From Colius striatus (taxonomy: Eukaryota; Chordata; Aves; Coliiformes; Coliidae): 64,000 bases of DNA. Below are positions 1 to 14,959 of the stretch, piece after piece (the first letter of the stretch is position 1; each line of letters opens with the position of its first letter). The translations under genes and the position numbers were made by a program. The stretch is taken from the NCBI RefSeq assembly GCF_028858725.1, contig NC_084767.1, positions 32,766,895 through 32,830,894 of the forward strand. The letters run 5' to 3'. A model generated the notes under the pieces. It was not told the origin of the DNA, ran no database searches, and saw nothing but the letters and a program-made list of their open reading frames with translations.

Positions 1-183
1 AAAACCAAAGTTGTTCCAGTTCCATCTGAAACTGTGTGAACACCATTTGCTACTATGTACATGCACAAGCCACTCCTCATTCAGATTTTTCATCATAAAC
101 AATTTACCCTTTGTGAAGATCTCACATGCCACTTTCACGTGATGTAAAATTGCAAGCTTTAGTCTGGGCCCTGGCTCGGGACT

Positions 184-193
184 TGACTCAGCA
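184..193 (-). promoter_or_regulatory. NF-E2/MARE-like sequence match
   Basis: The minus strand reads TGCTGAGTCA, an exact match to the NF-E2 (half-MARE) consensus bound by AP-1/MAF family factors. It is isolated in intergenic DNA, and a 10-bp match can occur by chance. It is listed only as a candidate site. Confidence 0.2.
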
Positions 194-2286
194 TCAGTTT
201 CTCTTGTGCCACAGTGTTCCTGCCTGGCCCTGGGTGAGCAACCTGGTCTGGTGGTGCCTGGCTTCCTGCTTGTACAGGGAACATCTCCACTTTGTGAGGT
301 GTGGCACCCTGATGTGCCTGGTAAAGGCCATTGGCTGCTGCTCTGAGCATGACTGCCCTCACAGATTCAGTCACTGCAGCATCAGGAAAGCAGTATCTGA
401 GAGCTGCACCAGAGGAAAAGAAAAGCAAGCAGACTCACTAAAATAAACCCATTTGCATTCAAATGCTGCAGAGAACTGGGATGTGAGTGGGAAGCAGGTG
501 AACAATCTAAGCACAGGAGCAAGGTCAAGAGTTCTTTCTGCACCACTGTTCCGCCTGCAGCAATAGAAACGTGTCTTCAAATTATGTGCTGGAACCCCAC
601 AAGCACTCCGACATCTCACACAGACAGATCTCTGCATTAGTCTGATGTTTCTGCAGCCTAACAGGATGTGGTCACTTTAAGGCAGCCAAAAGTCTGCACC
701 ACCGCCTGCCCTCCTCCTCTGCCCACACAGCTGAGCTCCAGAGGCAGGGGAAGGGTTCGGCTCTGTTTTGCTCTCTGAAGTCAGATCTGCTACTGTAGTT
801 AAGCAGTATGATCACTCGCAGATGGCGGGTGCAATTGTTCTTAGATGCATGCTTGGCTCCTGCCTCGTGAAGAAAGCTGAATTAGAGTCAGTATATTCCT
901 TAGCAGAGTTTATTTGCCACTGTTGAACGTGGAGGAAATGGAGGACTGATGGCAGAGGACACATTTGTTATCGCTAACCTTTTCTGATGGCTTCAGATAT
1001 CCAGCATGCCTCTGGTCTCTACCTGTTGCCGGTCCTCCATCTACAGCACGTAAACATTGTGCTGTGCTTTCTTCCCCCTTACAGACTCAGTGGAGTCAGA
1101 TTAGAATGGTCTTTAAGCATCATTATGAGACTGCAGTGGTGGAGATGCACAAGAACAGAGACCACTGTGTGAATTTGAAATAGAAGGGCAAACACAGGCC
1201 ATAGCAGGAGCCTGAGCAAGTGAAACACCAGAGAGGTAACTAATCATTGCTATCATCATCTCCTCCTGGCGCGCTGCTACAGCATACACGGGGCACTGGG
1301 GGGTGGTCATCTCAGATGTCTAAAGCTGCCTGTCACTGCTCTCTCAAAGTCTTCTCCCTTTTGTCTTACTATTATTTATTTACTAGGCCAAATTTATCAT
1401 TTTTTCCCCAAGAGAGATTCTTTTTCTCTCATTAAAGCTATTTTCTCCTCTAAATCTACTTATTTAATATTTACATGGTAGTAAGGTGGGAGAATCAAAG
1501 ACATTTATCCAATCCACTGATAAGGAAAGAGATGGGAGGAGACCTTAGCAGCACTTCCTCTTATCCAGAAACAGACCTCCTCTCATTTCAAAAATGTTTT
1601 TGATTATAGTTCTGCTGCCATGTAGATAATGCAAAGAGAGGCTTAGACATCTGATACAATTAGAAACTGTGAATTTGAAGCTGAAATCGTAACTACTGCA
1701 GCCTTCTGCTGTGTTAACCAAAAAAAGGAATAAACATTCTCCTACATGTTAAGGTGTTCTTAGAGTTAAGTCTTAGCTAGCACCTCTATTGTACATGTCA
1801 ATGTAACTAGTGTTAGGTATTGAAAGCAGGGGAGGAATTAAGGCAGATGACAGCTAAACAGGTTAAGCTGGGTGATCTCCTTTCTGGTTATACCAGTCTA
1901 GAAAGGCACTAGAAAGGTCACTTCAGTTCATACAGCAGTGTGTTCATGCCCTGTGCAAATACATATCTATCTTTACTATCCCTGACATGACACTGCAACA
2001 AATCTTTCAGTAATTTGTCACATAGCCCAGTGCTCGATCGAGAAACCAGATAAGTGAGTAAAAAGACACATTGATTTCCACAGGCTTTGGACAAGGTTTC
2101 ATATGAAGCAGGGAGGGCAGGACAAGGGGGAAGAAAAAGCTTCTGCTTTTTAGTGCCTTGTTTTGCATAAAGAGGGCCAGAGAGATCCGAGTTATTTTGC
2201 TGTTTGTTTGGGGTTTTTACTTGTATTGCCTGTCCTCCTTTCTTGGAAAATACCAAGCTATTTGATTCTGCTTTAATTTTCCAACA

Positions 2287-2382
2287 GAAAAAAACAACAG
2301 CAACACAACAAACAAAAAACAAAAAACCAAACTCAAAAAACCAAACCCAACACACTAAAAAAAACCCCAAAACCCTAAAACC
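2287..2382. repeat. A/C-rich low-complexity tract
   Basis: About 95 bp made almost entirely of A and C on the plus strand, with runs such as AAAAAAC, CAACA and AAAACCCC. It has no fixed repeat unit. Open frames crossing it in either direction are compositional artefacts. Confidence 0.8.
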
Positions 2383-5300
2383 ACATTGGACACTCGATTA
2401 CACTACAGAGCTGCTGGCTTGGCTGTGGAGTTCGGACTTTTTACCAAATAGACACTATATACCATACCAACTGGTGTTAAAGTAATGGAGTTCAAACACG
2501 GGGGGTGGGGGGGGAAGATGAGCAAAACCAAGTTAACAAAAGTTCAGTATTTAAATCTTCTGTTCTGAGCCCTATTCCATTTATTGGTATATACAATATC
2601 TTAAATCTCCTGTGTCATTAATCTTCTAGGGGAAACACAGAGAGAAAATAGAAGACATATGTTTAGGACTCCTTGTGCATAGCCTAAGACTATATGAGTT
2701 TAAAGTATTCCAGTCCTACCCACTCCACCCCCCCAACTCAGGACAAGAGTCTTTGGATTTTTAAAGCAGTATCTTCCAGTACTCATAGTCTGTGGTGATT
2801 CACCAGCTTTGAAGTATTCTTTTTTTAATCTAAATCCTCATTTTCCACTGACTTATATTCTGAAGTTTCCCTGACCTTTAAACAACTCAGAAAATGGTCT
2901 CCAGGGGGTAAGATTTCCATTACATTGAAACATCCTGTGTGCCCCTCCAAGTGCAACACCAAGTAATTGCACAAGTTGTGTTTATCTAATGAGTCATACC
3001 CCTTAGAAGGATACCATTGATAGTTCAAATGGACACTACACCAACCTCTCTTTACACACTTCTTCCAAATAACATACAGCAATCAGGTTATTAACAATCT
3101 CTAGCTTTGATGTCTCTTTCTTTCATCCTCAAGACCAAACTCATTGAACTGTCATACTAATATAAAATATCAAGTTTTAGTCTCTGTTGCATCAGAACAT
3201 CATAATTTTTTTAACATAAGATTTCACATCTTTCATCTTTTCACTTCTCACTACCTGCATAATCATCACTTCTGTCTGGTACTAGGTACAACTGATGGGA
3301 CACTCATGGATGCATGCCGGTAATGTTGAAATCTTTTGGCCGAAACAGAGTAATTTTGGGAAGAAACAACCAGATCAGTCGTTAAGGTTGCAGTCTTGGA
3401 ACTGAGAAGCTTTGCACAAGCTAAATCACATACGAATCCCTATCAATCTAGTCTCGGTGTGCAAAGAAGAAGAAAAGGCCTATGCCTGAGCCTCTGACAG
3501 GATCTAACACCAGTATTATGTTCCAGTTAAGATTTAGGACTGTTCTGTTAGCAGTGCCCAAAAGCCAGCAAGAGATTTCATTTTTCAAGTCATATGAAAA
3601 AACAAATCCCACCTCAGAAGTTGCATTTAATTAGAAGGGGTGTGGAAGCATGCAGTGATTAACATGTCTGTGAAATAAACCACTCAAAATATCTGAATAC
3701 ACTAAAATATAGATGAGAATTTATTATTTGCTTCTAGAACAAAGGGTACCTATATTATGGCACCAACTTACCTCAAGCTACTTGTATCATCACAGGCCAT
3801 GCTAAAATTGATATATGGCCAGATTCTTCCTGGAACATGGATCAGAAACAGACATTATATGCCCTTTTGCTGTAGCCATACTTGGAAATGGTAGAGAGTT
3901 ATATATTCATAGTCATGGGCCACAGCCTAGAAGCTTAACTGCTGACTGAAGCGGGTGATGGGGCTTAGCTCCATGTGCCTACAAAAGGCAGAAAACCAGA
4001 GGAATAGCCAGTATAGCTCTGAAAAAAAGCAGAAACACCAGTCTCTTCGGGGCACAGAATCAATGTGAGGGGCAGACTTGAAAACAGTTTGTTCTGTATT
4101 CAGAAACAAAACTATCTACAGTTTCCTGCAAATTTAAAGCAAGGTCATGTGACACAGCTGATTCACAGGAGTTTATTATTCTATCATAAAATAACTCCAC
4201 CAAGCCTGCCACTTGAGCAATAAAATAAAAACAGTGGTTTTCTAACATTTCTAGTGCCTGGTCCAACTGCAGTTTGCATTCCCAATACCTAGCCAATTGT
4301 ACTAGCTGCTACCCAGGCTGAAGAGGACAAAGTTCCTCCCCAAGATGAGCACAAACTTTTGGAATACGAGGAGTGAAGTAAATCCAGAGCACAGTTACCT
4401 TAGTTTGGTTGTTCTAAATTTTACCTTATATACTTCACAACTGCTACAGAGACTTGCATTTACTGACAGCACTCAATGTGAAGTGAGTGGTGGCTCTTCA
4501 GATTATACACTGAGATGTTTTATTCCTCAGTCTCACTACTTCCTTGCTAAAAACTGGGATTTGGCATTATACAATGGTTTATACTGTAAGCCTGAGGGAG
4601 GAAAAAAAAACCCATTTTTCTTTCTGTGCTTCAGTTAAAGAAGGAAATAAGTAACATGAACCATGAAAGGACTTTGATCCAGAACTAGGGAATGTAAATG
4701 CTTTACAGATGCCAAATAAGGATGTTTCCAAAGAAAAAGAAAACAAAGCATTCTCTGCCCCAACCCCTTTTAATATGCAAACACAGTAACGGAAGGAGAA
4801 TTTTGTAAGATTTTTATCCATTTTGATTCCATTTCTCCACGAGGTTGTTCTGGTTTTAATAATTACATACCTTCATCAAAATAAACAACTGAATGTTTTG
4901 ACAGGGTCTTATTGTGTTCCTGAGACAGGAAAAAAAAAATTTCCTTAGATCCTATAGAAACTGGAGAAAAACGGGGAAAAGAGGCAGGAATCTATCCTTC
5001 ACTGCAACAACGCTGGTAAAATTAGAATGACCTGCCTGACAGCCATATTTGCCTGCATAATGCATCCAAAGAAAACCCACAGCACATACTGACACTGCTG
5101 AAGCCCATGCAGAAAGTGCCACAAATAGGATTCATAGTTGATAAAATTTATTTGCATTGGATTTTTGGATAGCACATGACCTTGCTCTGACTTAAAAACA
5201 TCAGCATGAGTTCATCTTGCACGTTCTTTACCAAAACCCAGCCACTGTGGGTAAGAACTGCTGAGTCTTCAATAAACATACGAAAAAGATCCAACAGATT

Positions 5301-7400
5301 AAAACAGGAACCATTTCCAACTAAACCCTACTTTCCCTCTAAGAAATGAGGAGTTTGTCCTCTATTTATGCAAGTTGCAACAAGGTATCTGAGAGGAAAA
5401 TCATGACTCCAAGATCGAGTAACTCTGCTGTGGCCTGCTCAAATGACCTTTAAATGGATTTTTCTTTCACTGCAGTCTTTTAGAGCTTGTACAATGTGAG
5501 TATCTACTATAAGGGTTTTTTTAGAATAATGTGAAGTACTCTTTATGTATGCAGAAAACAAAGTTCTTTTGGCATCGTGTATTCCTAAACATGTGTACAA
5601 TGCTTTGACTTAGCAATGGATGGAATAAATAACGCTCAGCCCATGTGCCTGGTCCCAAGATAAAAATCTATGGATTCAGCCCATACAGATGGGCCCCACA
5701 CTTGCATGATGGCTCAAGGATATTTGTAAGGTTCTGCAAAAGTGCAGATGTCCTCCTCCTTGATCCTCTTGCAAGATCAGAAGACTGAGTCAATGGCTAT
5801 GCTTCAAATAATGTCACTATTAACATTTTCACATGTAATCAGAGATACAGCTACAAGAATAAAGCAGGTCAGAAATGAGCTTCTAAGCTTATGGTACAAG
5901 CTACCTTGCTCCTCTCTAATTCCCTAAATCCCAGAGCACAGTGCGAATGAAAAAAACACCTTGCTAGTAGAAAAAATCACCATGAAGCAGCCAGTGGTCA
6001 GAAAAGCGAGAAGAGTAAGGAGGAGTACGTAATGTCAGACTTACACCTTTGAAGAAACTCTGTGAATATATCAGGATAGAACTTTTTTAATTCTTTTCTT
6101 CATATTAAAAACAATTTTATGCTTGTATACTAGTACTAATGATTTAATAATGTGTTAACATCTTAACTCTGCTGTCCAGCCACGGCAGAAGTAATCAGTA
6201 CTTCAACATGCTACAAATCACACCCCTATCACGCAGCACTTCCTGGCATGTTTTGTGGTTCCTGTAGCACAGGAAAAATGTTTCAGTACAGTATTTCAGC
6301 AATCCATGACATTCTGTGTTGACTACACAGGAAAGTAATTTTCCAAACTGTATGTTATGAATTCAGATCCACTTAGGTGGAAGTGGGGAAGAGGAGGACA
6401 AAGTCAGAGAGGTAGGAAAAGCTACGCCTATATTACTAGAACATACCTCACTAAACAGCAACATCTTGAACCAGCATGCCAAGTAGGACAGACTGGTTTT
6501 AATCATGATGGTCGGCAATTCTGAGCGAGACTCCTTACCAAGTCCTCCACATTACACTGCTCATTCGCTAGTGCCTTAAGACAGCTGACAGCAGGCTGTA
6601 CTCTTTTTTGCCAGCAGGAGGACACATGGCCCAAGTTCACTGCAGCAACTCAGTTTAGCTGAGCAGAAAAAAAGAAATTCTAAGAAACAAAGCACTTCAA
6701 GTAATGTCCAGGACTACTACCTTGATTACGATACCTGGAGTTTTGTTTTGGCTTTAAGCCATAGAAAATGGATGCGACATAACAAGAAAATGATCTGGTT
6801 AAAGAGGAAAAACATATGAATGAAACTGTATTAAAATTGAACAGACTAAATATGTTTGAAATAAAAATAATTGCTCACCCTTTGGGGTGTTGAGAGGAAC
6901 TGAGTGGGGTCAAGGGTTACAACTTTTGTTTATCAATGGAAAAAGCACACATCCCCGAAATAGGGGAAAATAAATAAAAGGACCACACGTGTTCACAGAG
7001 ATGACTTGCAAGCAATGGTAACAGAAGTATTACAATCAGATACATTTTCATTCCTCTGGGGTTAAAAATTACAATCCATGGCAGCAGAACTGCAGAGGTA
7101 GGTAACAAAGAAGCCCCAAGAATCCAAAGAAGAGGTAAAACCTTTTACCGATACATCAGGAAGTTCTCTGATGGTTGAACTGCATAGAAAGTCTCAAAAC
7201 ATCTCCTAAATGGCAGTATCTATATCACATAGACATCCATCACAGCAGTGCTGGCACAAATCCTTACTGGAGGCCTCTTCTCTGACATTGGAGAAAGCTT
7301 TGTAAGTCTTGCTTGGAGAGTGATTAAAAATAACCCAATAAAAATGGATGCAATCCAAACAACTAGTGATACAAGATAAAATGCAAATATGGTGGCAGTG

Positions 7401-7450
7401 GGATTTTGTGGTTTGTTTTTTGTTTGGGGTGGGGGGGTGTTTGTTTTTTA
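7401..7450. repeat. G/T-rich low-complexity tract
   Basis: A 50-bp stretch of T runs separated by G runs, including a TTTGGGGTGGGGGGGTG core. It has no unit structure and is located in intergenic DNA. Confidence 0.7.
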
Positions 7451-10400
7451 AATCACTGTATTTCTTAAACTACGTGAAAAAGAAGATTTTTGAAGGGTAG
7501 GTAACTGTATTACATAGCATTACACCAGCACAAAGGATATGGAGCTGGCAGATGACAAGCTGTCACAAACAGCAGCCTTGCATTTCTAACAAGAGAGTAA
7601 CCAACACAAGAAAATGTACTAACTCCAAGCAGTTTGTACTGCAGGCCCGCCTGCAATGACTGAAATGCCCAGTAGCTACCTCAAAGCAGAAGAGAAACTG
7701 GACATAAAAGAACAAACAATCTCAGGAGCATACCTGCATTTTTTATTTGCATATGGACAGGTAAATGCACATTAATACTGCAAAGTATGCATATTAATAC
7801 CAGGAAGTTGTCTTCCCATCTTCAGACAGTGATTGAGATGAAGATTCTAATAGCTAAGCCATGTAAAGGCTTATGCAATTACTAACTGTAACTGACTACA
7901 AATAATATGCATATGACAGCATTCAGTAATTAAACATCTTTGTTCCTGTAACTCTGAAGGAATGTTCCACAAAAATCTTGCACATAACAATAGAAAACCT
8001 CACCTGGGTAGCAATGACTAGCAGTTGAACTAGCCTAGTTGAACACAAAATTGGGCTTGTTCATTCAACTTGGCAAGTCAAGAAGCCCATTCACATCTTT
8101 CATATGCAAAAAGCATTGAAAAAGTAAGGTCGAGTTTCTTGGCCAGCTGCTGTCCTAGGCCTATCATACTCTGTGAAGGTGGCTAAACATTTCAAACAGC
8201 ATCCTGAAGCACAGTATAAGTGCAGAGAAGAAAAACTGTTCTTGGAAATATGCTATCTAATTAAGATAAACCAGGCTCTGAATCAACTGCTTGAAAAAAA
8301 GTACACTTTGCCTTAACACCAGCAAGTTGTAGGATGTGTTTACCAATGTGCTAGTTCACATAGGCAAACACACCCATAACAAGCACCTCTAGCCCTAATT
8401 TGGACACTAACCACAATGGCCAGTTTCTAGGAGGAAAAGCTTCTCAGCAACCACCTGAGAGTGCTTCTCATATCACACTATGTGACTGAATCTCTTCCCA
8501 CAGAAAAGAGGACAGCAATAGTGCTTGGGCTGCAGACCCCTATCAGCTGGGGAAGCAGCTTGACTTCCCCAGCCTCACCTGGGCAAAGAGCAAAACCTAC
8601 CAGATCACCTGCCACTGCAAGAGCCCACAGCTGCAACACAGTTTCCTGGAGCTCTAATAGCAATTATATTTGAATTACTGTGTGGATAACAAGAAGACCC
8701 TACAGCTTGTCACTAAGACGTCATGTTCATTATTTTCAAGAGAACAAAAAACAAGCTGATTTGCAAAGTGTGCTGCTTCTAGATTTCTAAGCTTTAAATG
8801 AATGCTGTACCTGAAAAAAAAAGGGAAACTGTGTTCAATGATAGCTTGTCATTTTATTTTATGGGCGACTTATGCCAAGTTTAAGTTACCATGGTTACAT
8901 CCTTTACAATAAATACCATAATAAACAACAGGGAATAAGAAACACTTATGTCCCTGACTTTGTTTATATTTTTTAAAATGTCAGTGTTTTGCTGTTTTAG
9001 GGGATTTTTTAAGGTACTGACACAATAATACCAGTATCATGTAAACTCGTAGTAGTACTAGCTGCAATATTAACAACAATACTTGTATGCAGATGAATGT
9101 CTAATATATATTGTAGTAAGACAAAAATTTCTGCATGCCCTCACTCGATATTATGTACCTTCCAATCTTGTCAAAATTAACTTAGTGTTACAAAAATCTC
9201 TAGCTGTATATCAGCAAAGGTTTTAAGACAAATTTATTCATCAGCCTGCGTTTGTTCTGTGGAAATACAAGATAGGTATTCAGACATATCTGCAAACCAA
9301 TGTAGAGAATAACTGGTTTTTGTATACATTTAACTTCTACTAATAGAGGAAATACCCTTTTTTGAAGGTCATTTCTTTGGTCTTAAAAAATCAAACCCAA
9401 GCCACCTGGTTTTCATTTCCTGACATATCCCTTCTGTCTCAGCTGCACACTGTGCTAAAAACAAAGGCTCCATTCTTTAATTATGAATATCAGACACCTT
9501 TAACCTTCATTCTATTGCTAGTGCCTTGGAATGTGAAAAAGCTAGTATACAATATCCTCTTCTATTTAGCTAAAATAGTAAATGGCCAGTTCCATTCGTT
9601 TTATGAGCTGGGCTCGAGATCTACAGATCCTTGGAGATTTGGACTTTGACAAAAATGTATGGCTCTCACAGCAAAAAAAAAAAAAAAATCACTGTATTTA
9701 AACATAGTTCCGTTCTACTGTTTTGTATGACTGGCAGGGATTGAAGGTCACTATTTCTAAAGTTACCTAAGAAGAGGCTTGAAATAAGTCTCCTCAGATC
9801 CTTATCACCCTACAGTCGCTAACAGCCATCACATCTGGTCTCAATCAAAAGCCAACAATGAACAACTGAAAGCCAAAGCCTTGTATCACCTATAGTAAAG
9901 AACTGGTTCAGAGTATGAGGACCATTGGAAGATGAGGACCATTCTTCTGTGAGAAACACAAGCTGTCAGAGAAAATGGGCAGGGGGGGGAAGATTTGTAC
10001 ATCTCATTGAATAGGTTTATTAGCCATCTCAGTGCAGAAAATGATTGCTAAAAAAAAGAGGAGTATTTAACTATCAATAGAAAGCAACACTTAGATACTA
10101 TGGTGGCCAAAATGTCTCCAACTCGTGAAAGGAAGAAGAGATTCAGAGTGAATAAACAAGTGGATTTAGACCCCGGACAAGACCTTGAAAACAAACAAAC
10201 AAATCTCTCTTCATCAAGACAAGCAGGCTTTCAGAAAACCTGAAACTAATTGCAATTTCTATTGAGAGGGCACACAGTAATTGGCTTGAGACCAATCAGA
10301 TACAGCCTTGGGATAAACAGATCAAGTCCATTAATTTACTCCCTCATTTACTCAGAATCCATAAAACATTTGTTGCTGTTTTGCCTGAAAATAAAACAAC

Positions 10401-13400
10401 TTATGAATAACTTCCAGAGCATTTGTCTGGAACTTGTGTTAGAAGTGACTGCATGTACCAGACTAAAGATGATGCATTCACCCAGGGGCGCACTGGTGCT
10501 CTTTACCAGTCTTCTGGAAGCCTTAACAAGCCCCACAACGGTTTAACGTAGTACAGTTAGGAGGGGAGCATGAGAAAGGCTGCAGTTTAAACCATGCAGG
10601 CCAGAGGGAAAGCCAGCACTGGAAGCTGGGGCAGCAGAAATCAACTTCAGCTACTACTGGTGGGACTCAAGGCTCTCCCACATGCAGCACCATGTTCATG
10701 TACAGCTTTATACTTTGGATCACAGAGTCACATTTACCTCTTTCCTTTTTTATCAACTGGCAAAGAGTCAGATTCTGCAGTTGGTTCACAGATGTACACT
10801 AAATAACAGGCAATCACTTTACTCACACATCAACACTTCCCACACTTAGTGAAGAGCTACAAATTTGAAAGCTGTTTCCAATCCCACCCCAGTCTATTAG
10901 TAACAAGAGTATTCATTTCAGCAGCTTAAATAGAGGGAAAATACGTTGCTTATCTTGCAGAAAAGAAGTGTAGAATAATTAGTGTGATGCAATGCTGTCT
11001 GAAACTTGATTTCACAACAGTCATTGCACCAAAAGGTTCAGGAACATGCCCTTAAGAGATAAACCTGTGAAAAAGCAACAAAAACCCCCCAACCTTGCAC
11101 CATGCAATCTCTGGGAATCACATGGATGTAAAATTGGTTAGGAAAACACTTTGGTTTGGTTTGTCCATAATGCTAGTGAATGTATGTCACAGTGGTAACA
11201 AACATTCTTAAGGTTTCCTAGCATCTACTGTCAAGATCATTCTGTTTATTACAACCATAGCAAGCTCCAACCTTTCTTAGTATGTTAGAAGCTACTTCAA
11301 AATGAACCATTTTTCAGAGAGCAGAATTCCTTCATTGACAACAGCAAAACATTGGAAGCCTGTTTTGCTCATTTTTAATAACTCTTGCATGCAATTTTAC
11401 TTAAAAGCCATCACATTCATACTTTGCTACATAATTCTTTGAAACTATGTCCAAAAAAACCACAAAACTTTATGCTGGGCACCAAACTTCTCTTCTTGTG
11501 GAAAAAACTGACACTCTTTAAATGATCTCAGGGTCTCTGAAAAAAGGTAAATTAAAGTTTACATCTGTAACGACAATTGGTAATGTATTTCAGGGTTATT
11601 TGCAAACCTTTATTTACTAACTTGAACTCCTCAACTCTGCCTCAAACAGGAACTCGGGTTTGAAGTTCTGCTGTGCTTTGGAATAGTCTTTCCAATGTTC
11701 CCTCGAAGTACACACAAAACAACATCAGAAAAATCTAGCATTTCAGTAACCTTCTGACATTCTGCTTCCTTGTCAAGCTTTGACACCTTGACAAGTTCCA
11801 TCTGCCTCCCACAATGACTACTATAGGATTCAAAAACTTCTCCACTTTATTTGGCAAAGGAGCTGCCCAGGTAGCTCAAGCTGAGCAAGTAAGACTGATA
11901 TCAACCTCCCTGGTATAGCTATCTGTGCATACTGTACTCCTTAGTATTCTACACAAAAATTTAGTATTCTTCAATTCTTCTCCCCCTGTACCTGGCATGT
12001 TCCAGCCTGAACAGTGGAAGTGGAGTAAGAATTTCCAAACAGTGACATTCATGCATCGAGGAGCTGCTGCAGTTGCAAGTACAACAGAGCAGAGATAATC
12101 TCTCTTCAACGTTCCCACTTCCACATGAGCTTTTCAACCCTGCTTGTCTTGGCACAGGCACAGGAGGGCATGTATACGTTTCAGTGCACAGAATGAGAGG
12201 CAAATTAGATAGATGCCATGGAAAAACAAGGTATAAGTGGGTACTATAGAACAGAACAGTAGGAGTGAAGGGGGTATAGTTGTGTGAAATTGTATCAGAA
12301 GACACAGTTGTAGAATCAAGAGAATCCAAGTGCAAGTGAATATAAAATGAAGGAAGCACTAGATTATTATCTTTTGCTACTCATAAAGTAGCTCAGACAA
12401 ATTACAAAGAAAAAATTCTCCCAATCTTTTAAGATTAGCATACATTAAGAATAACTGCTAATCTTGGATAATTCTAGCCCAATCAGCTCCAGATGTGAAG
12501 AGGCATGCTTTGATGAAGTTTAGACTCTAAGGAAATCTATGTATACACAACTGTTGCATCTTTTTTTTCGTTAAAATGGCACACACCCAAAAAAATCAGT
12601 TACAATCAAAAACTACATTAAATTGTAAAATCTAATATTCTTGACTAAGAAAAGCCCAGTGCAGTACTGCTTAGGCACTCTTAACTCACCGTCCCTTTCC
12701 AATTCCATCACTAATGGATTTTAAAAATACATACAAATGCCACGTGCTTTTTTTTCCTATAGGCCCACTTTGTTCCCTTTACAAATAAATCTAACTACAG
12801 AAGTTGAGACTCTGGACAGAGTTTATACTTACATCATCATTTACCAAACACTACACCATAATTCTATAGTAAGGAAAAACTTCCCAGTTGCTAAGCTCTG
12901 GCATGCCTCCCATTTTACAAACACCTTTCCTTCACTTAACCTCATCTATTTTTCTATTAATGGCACAATTACTTATTCACTGATGGAATTTAAATAGCAG
13001 TAACACAATCTTTCAATTCATTTAAGAACTTTGCCATTTGTTGCGCAGAATCAGAAATCTGCAGATGAGCAGCAGCCACAACCTCATACTATCACTTTCC
13101 CATTCATTAATGATTTTAATTTGTACTGGAAAAGAACCATGTCTGTCTACTAATGGTCAGATGTCATACCAGTTTATCTAGACAGTTACTTCCTTCCCCA
13201 AATCCTTTTGCCTTTGAGCAGAACAAAAATAGAAGTCAGTATTCTTAGATATTGTCCTCTTAATCTGCCAATGCCAAATAAAACTTGGTATGGTTGCTAA
13301 ATAACATAGGCAAATTTCTTTTAAGATCTACTGTAAGCTCCTGGAAAGTCTCATCAAACAGATCCACAAAAGTCTCAGGAAGGAAAGAAAAAAAAAGCCT

Positions 13401-14834
13401 ACTGATGACACTGGATTAAAAAAAAAAGGACAAATGTGCTTTGATACTGCTCTTTCAAACCCGCTCTCATAGCACACGCTCAGTATAGCAAAAACTCCAA
13501 AGATGGAACACCACAGTTTTACGTGCAACTGTTTCAAACAGACCCTTCCCCTTTCCCTCATTCTCAGGAAGGAAGAAAAACGGTTTGTCTCTTCCTCAAA
13601 AAGATTTATGAAAAGACTTTTGAGAATTAAAGTGATAAGCTTGAAACAACATCAACAAGCTCTATCTAATTTGAAATTTTTTACAATTTGACTTTTGCTA
13701 AGATGCATCTAGAAGTCTTGAGCCACCATCCATTCCTACCTGTTCCAGAGCTTTCTTTTAGCTAGCCTCTCAAAACTCAGTGTTTTTTTCAATCCTTCAT
13801 CCTCTCTACTGGCACTTGTTTGGCTCTATCTTGCAGAACTACTGAAGAAATGATGGCAGACCATCTGTAATACAAATGGTATTATTAAGTGAGAAAGCAC
13901 TAGACATGGACTAGACACACACATTACTCTCTGAGAAAATAGTTCAACAACAGACTTCAAGAAGTTCCATCTGTCTTCACCAAAATAAAGCAAACTGCTG
14001 AAAAAAGTCACTTTAAAAATTTCCTCACAAGTTAGTACCTTCATAAACAAACGAGCCCCAAGTTATTGTCATACCACCCCAAGCCTCTACACACCACCTT
14101 AGGACTTGTATGTAGGGCTGAATTTTCTTTTATATGTCAACAGCTAAATAATCTCATATCTACACACAACAGCAGAGAGAAGTCTGCTAACAACACAGCA
14201 CTGAATTTGGCAAGATGGAACTTAAATCAACGTGAATCAAGAACTCTCAGCACTCATGTCTGATAGCCAACTACTACCTTTTGTTATCTTGTAACATATA
14301 ATAATGTGTAATTCTACCAGAATTATTTAACATTGTGGTTTATGTGGTTTGTTGTCAGATATCAAAAATCTTCTTCCTTCTCAGTACATGCACAGAAGGA
14401 AAAAAGCAAATGAGGAAAGAAAATGCTTTCCTTGCCTTAAGTTGAAGCATTTCTTCAACTTAAGTGTCAAACACACTTCCTCGAAACTGCCTCACCTCAG
14501 GTGCTGGGGACATTACATTCATAGCTCTTTACAGGAATTACAGCACAGCCTGTAAATATTGTTTGGTCTTTATACAGCCATACATGCTAAAAGACATGCT
14601 GAATGTGACCAACAGGCATAATTTGTGCAACTGATTTGACATGCACCACTTACAAGAGACTGCTTAGCCTCTGGAATTTAACAAGCTAATCCATCCCCAC
14701 AATCAGGACACTCAGCAACTTAACACCTTTTCCATGCAAACAAACTACCACTACTACTACCTTCAGCCAGATTAAACCCATATTATTGCATGACAAAGAT
14801 ACACACAGTAACTACAGTTTGTAGGTTTTTCTTA

Positions 14835-14840
14835 TTTATT
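14835..14840 (-). terminator. SF3B1: Candidate distal polyadenylation signal of SF3B1
   Basis: AATAAA on the minus strand, about 445 nt past the SF3B1 stop codon and 145 nt past the stronger proximal signal. It may be used for a longer transcript form; the sequence alone does not show use. Confidence 0.35.
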
Positions 14841-14959
14841 CAAAAACTAGGGGATGACAAAAAGGGTTTAAAATGTTTTATGCCACCTACTACACAAACA
14901 AATACTTAATCCAAAGTGACTTGTTTTACAAGCTCCCCTGTCCAAAAAACACGCACAAA

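Larger units (their letters stand above)
1..14834. other. Gene-poor intergenic region downstream of SF3B1
   Basis: No exon, CpG-rich stretch or RNA gene is recognisable here. The longest open frame (about 150 codons on the minus strand, 1918-2370) is low-complexity and reads through an A/C-rich tract, so it is not a credible gene. Composition is AT-rich throughout, with scattered short homopolymer and G/T or A/C tracts. In amniotes the next gene on this side of SF3B1 is ANKRD44; none of its exons is recognised, so it probably starts beyond the left edge (inference from known synteny). Long or alternative SF3B1 3' UTR forms could reach a little way into the right end of this stretch. Confidence 0.75.

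Noticed and set aside
1918-2370. Minus-strand open frame of 150 codons in the left intergenic region
   Set aside because: Its first third is Phe/Val/Cys-rich and comes from the A/C-rich tract read backwards. It has no homology that I recognise and no splice or promoter context.
4060-4296. Minus-strand open frame with fairly protein-like text (about 78 codons)
   Set aside because: It has no recognised family, no good splice sites in phase and no neighbouring exons. The length is within chance expectation for 64 kb.
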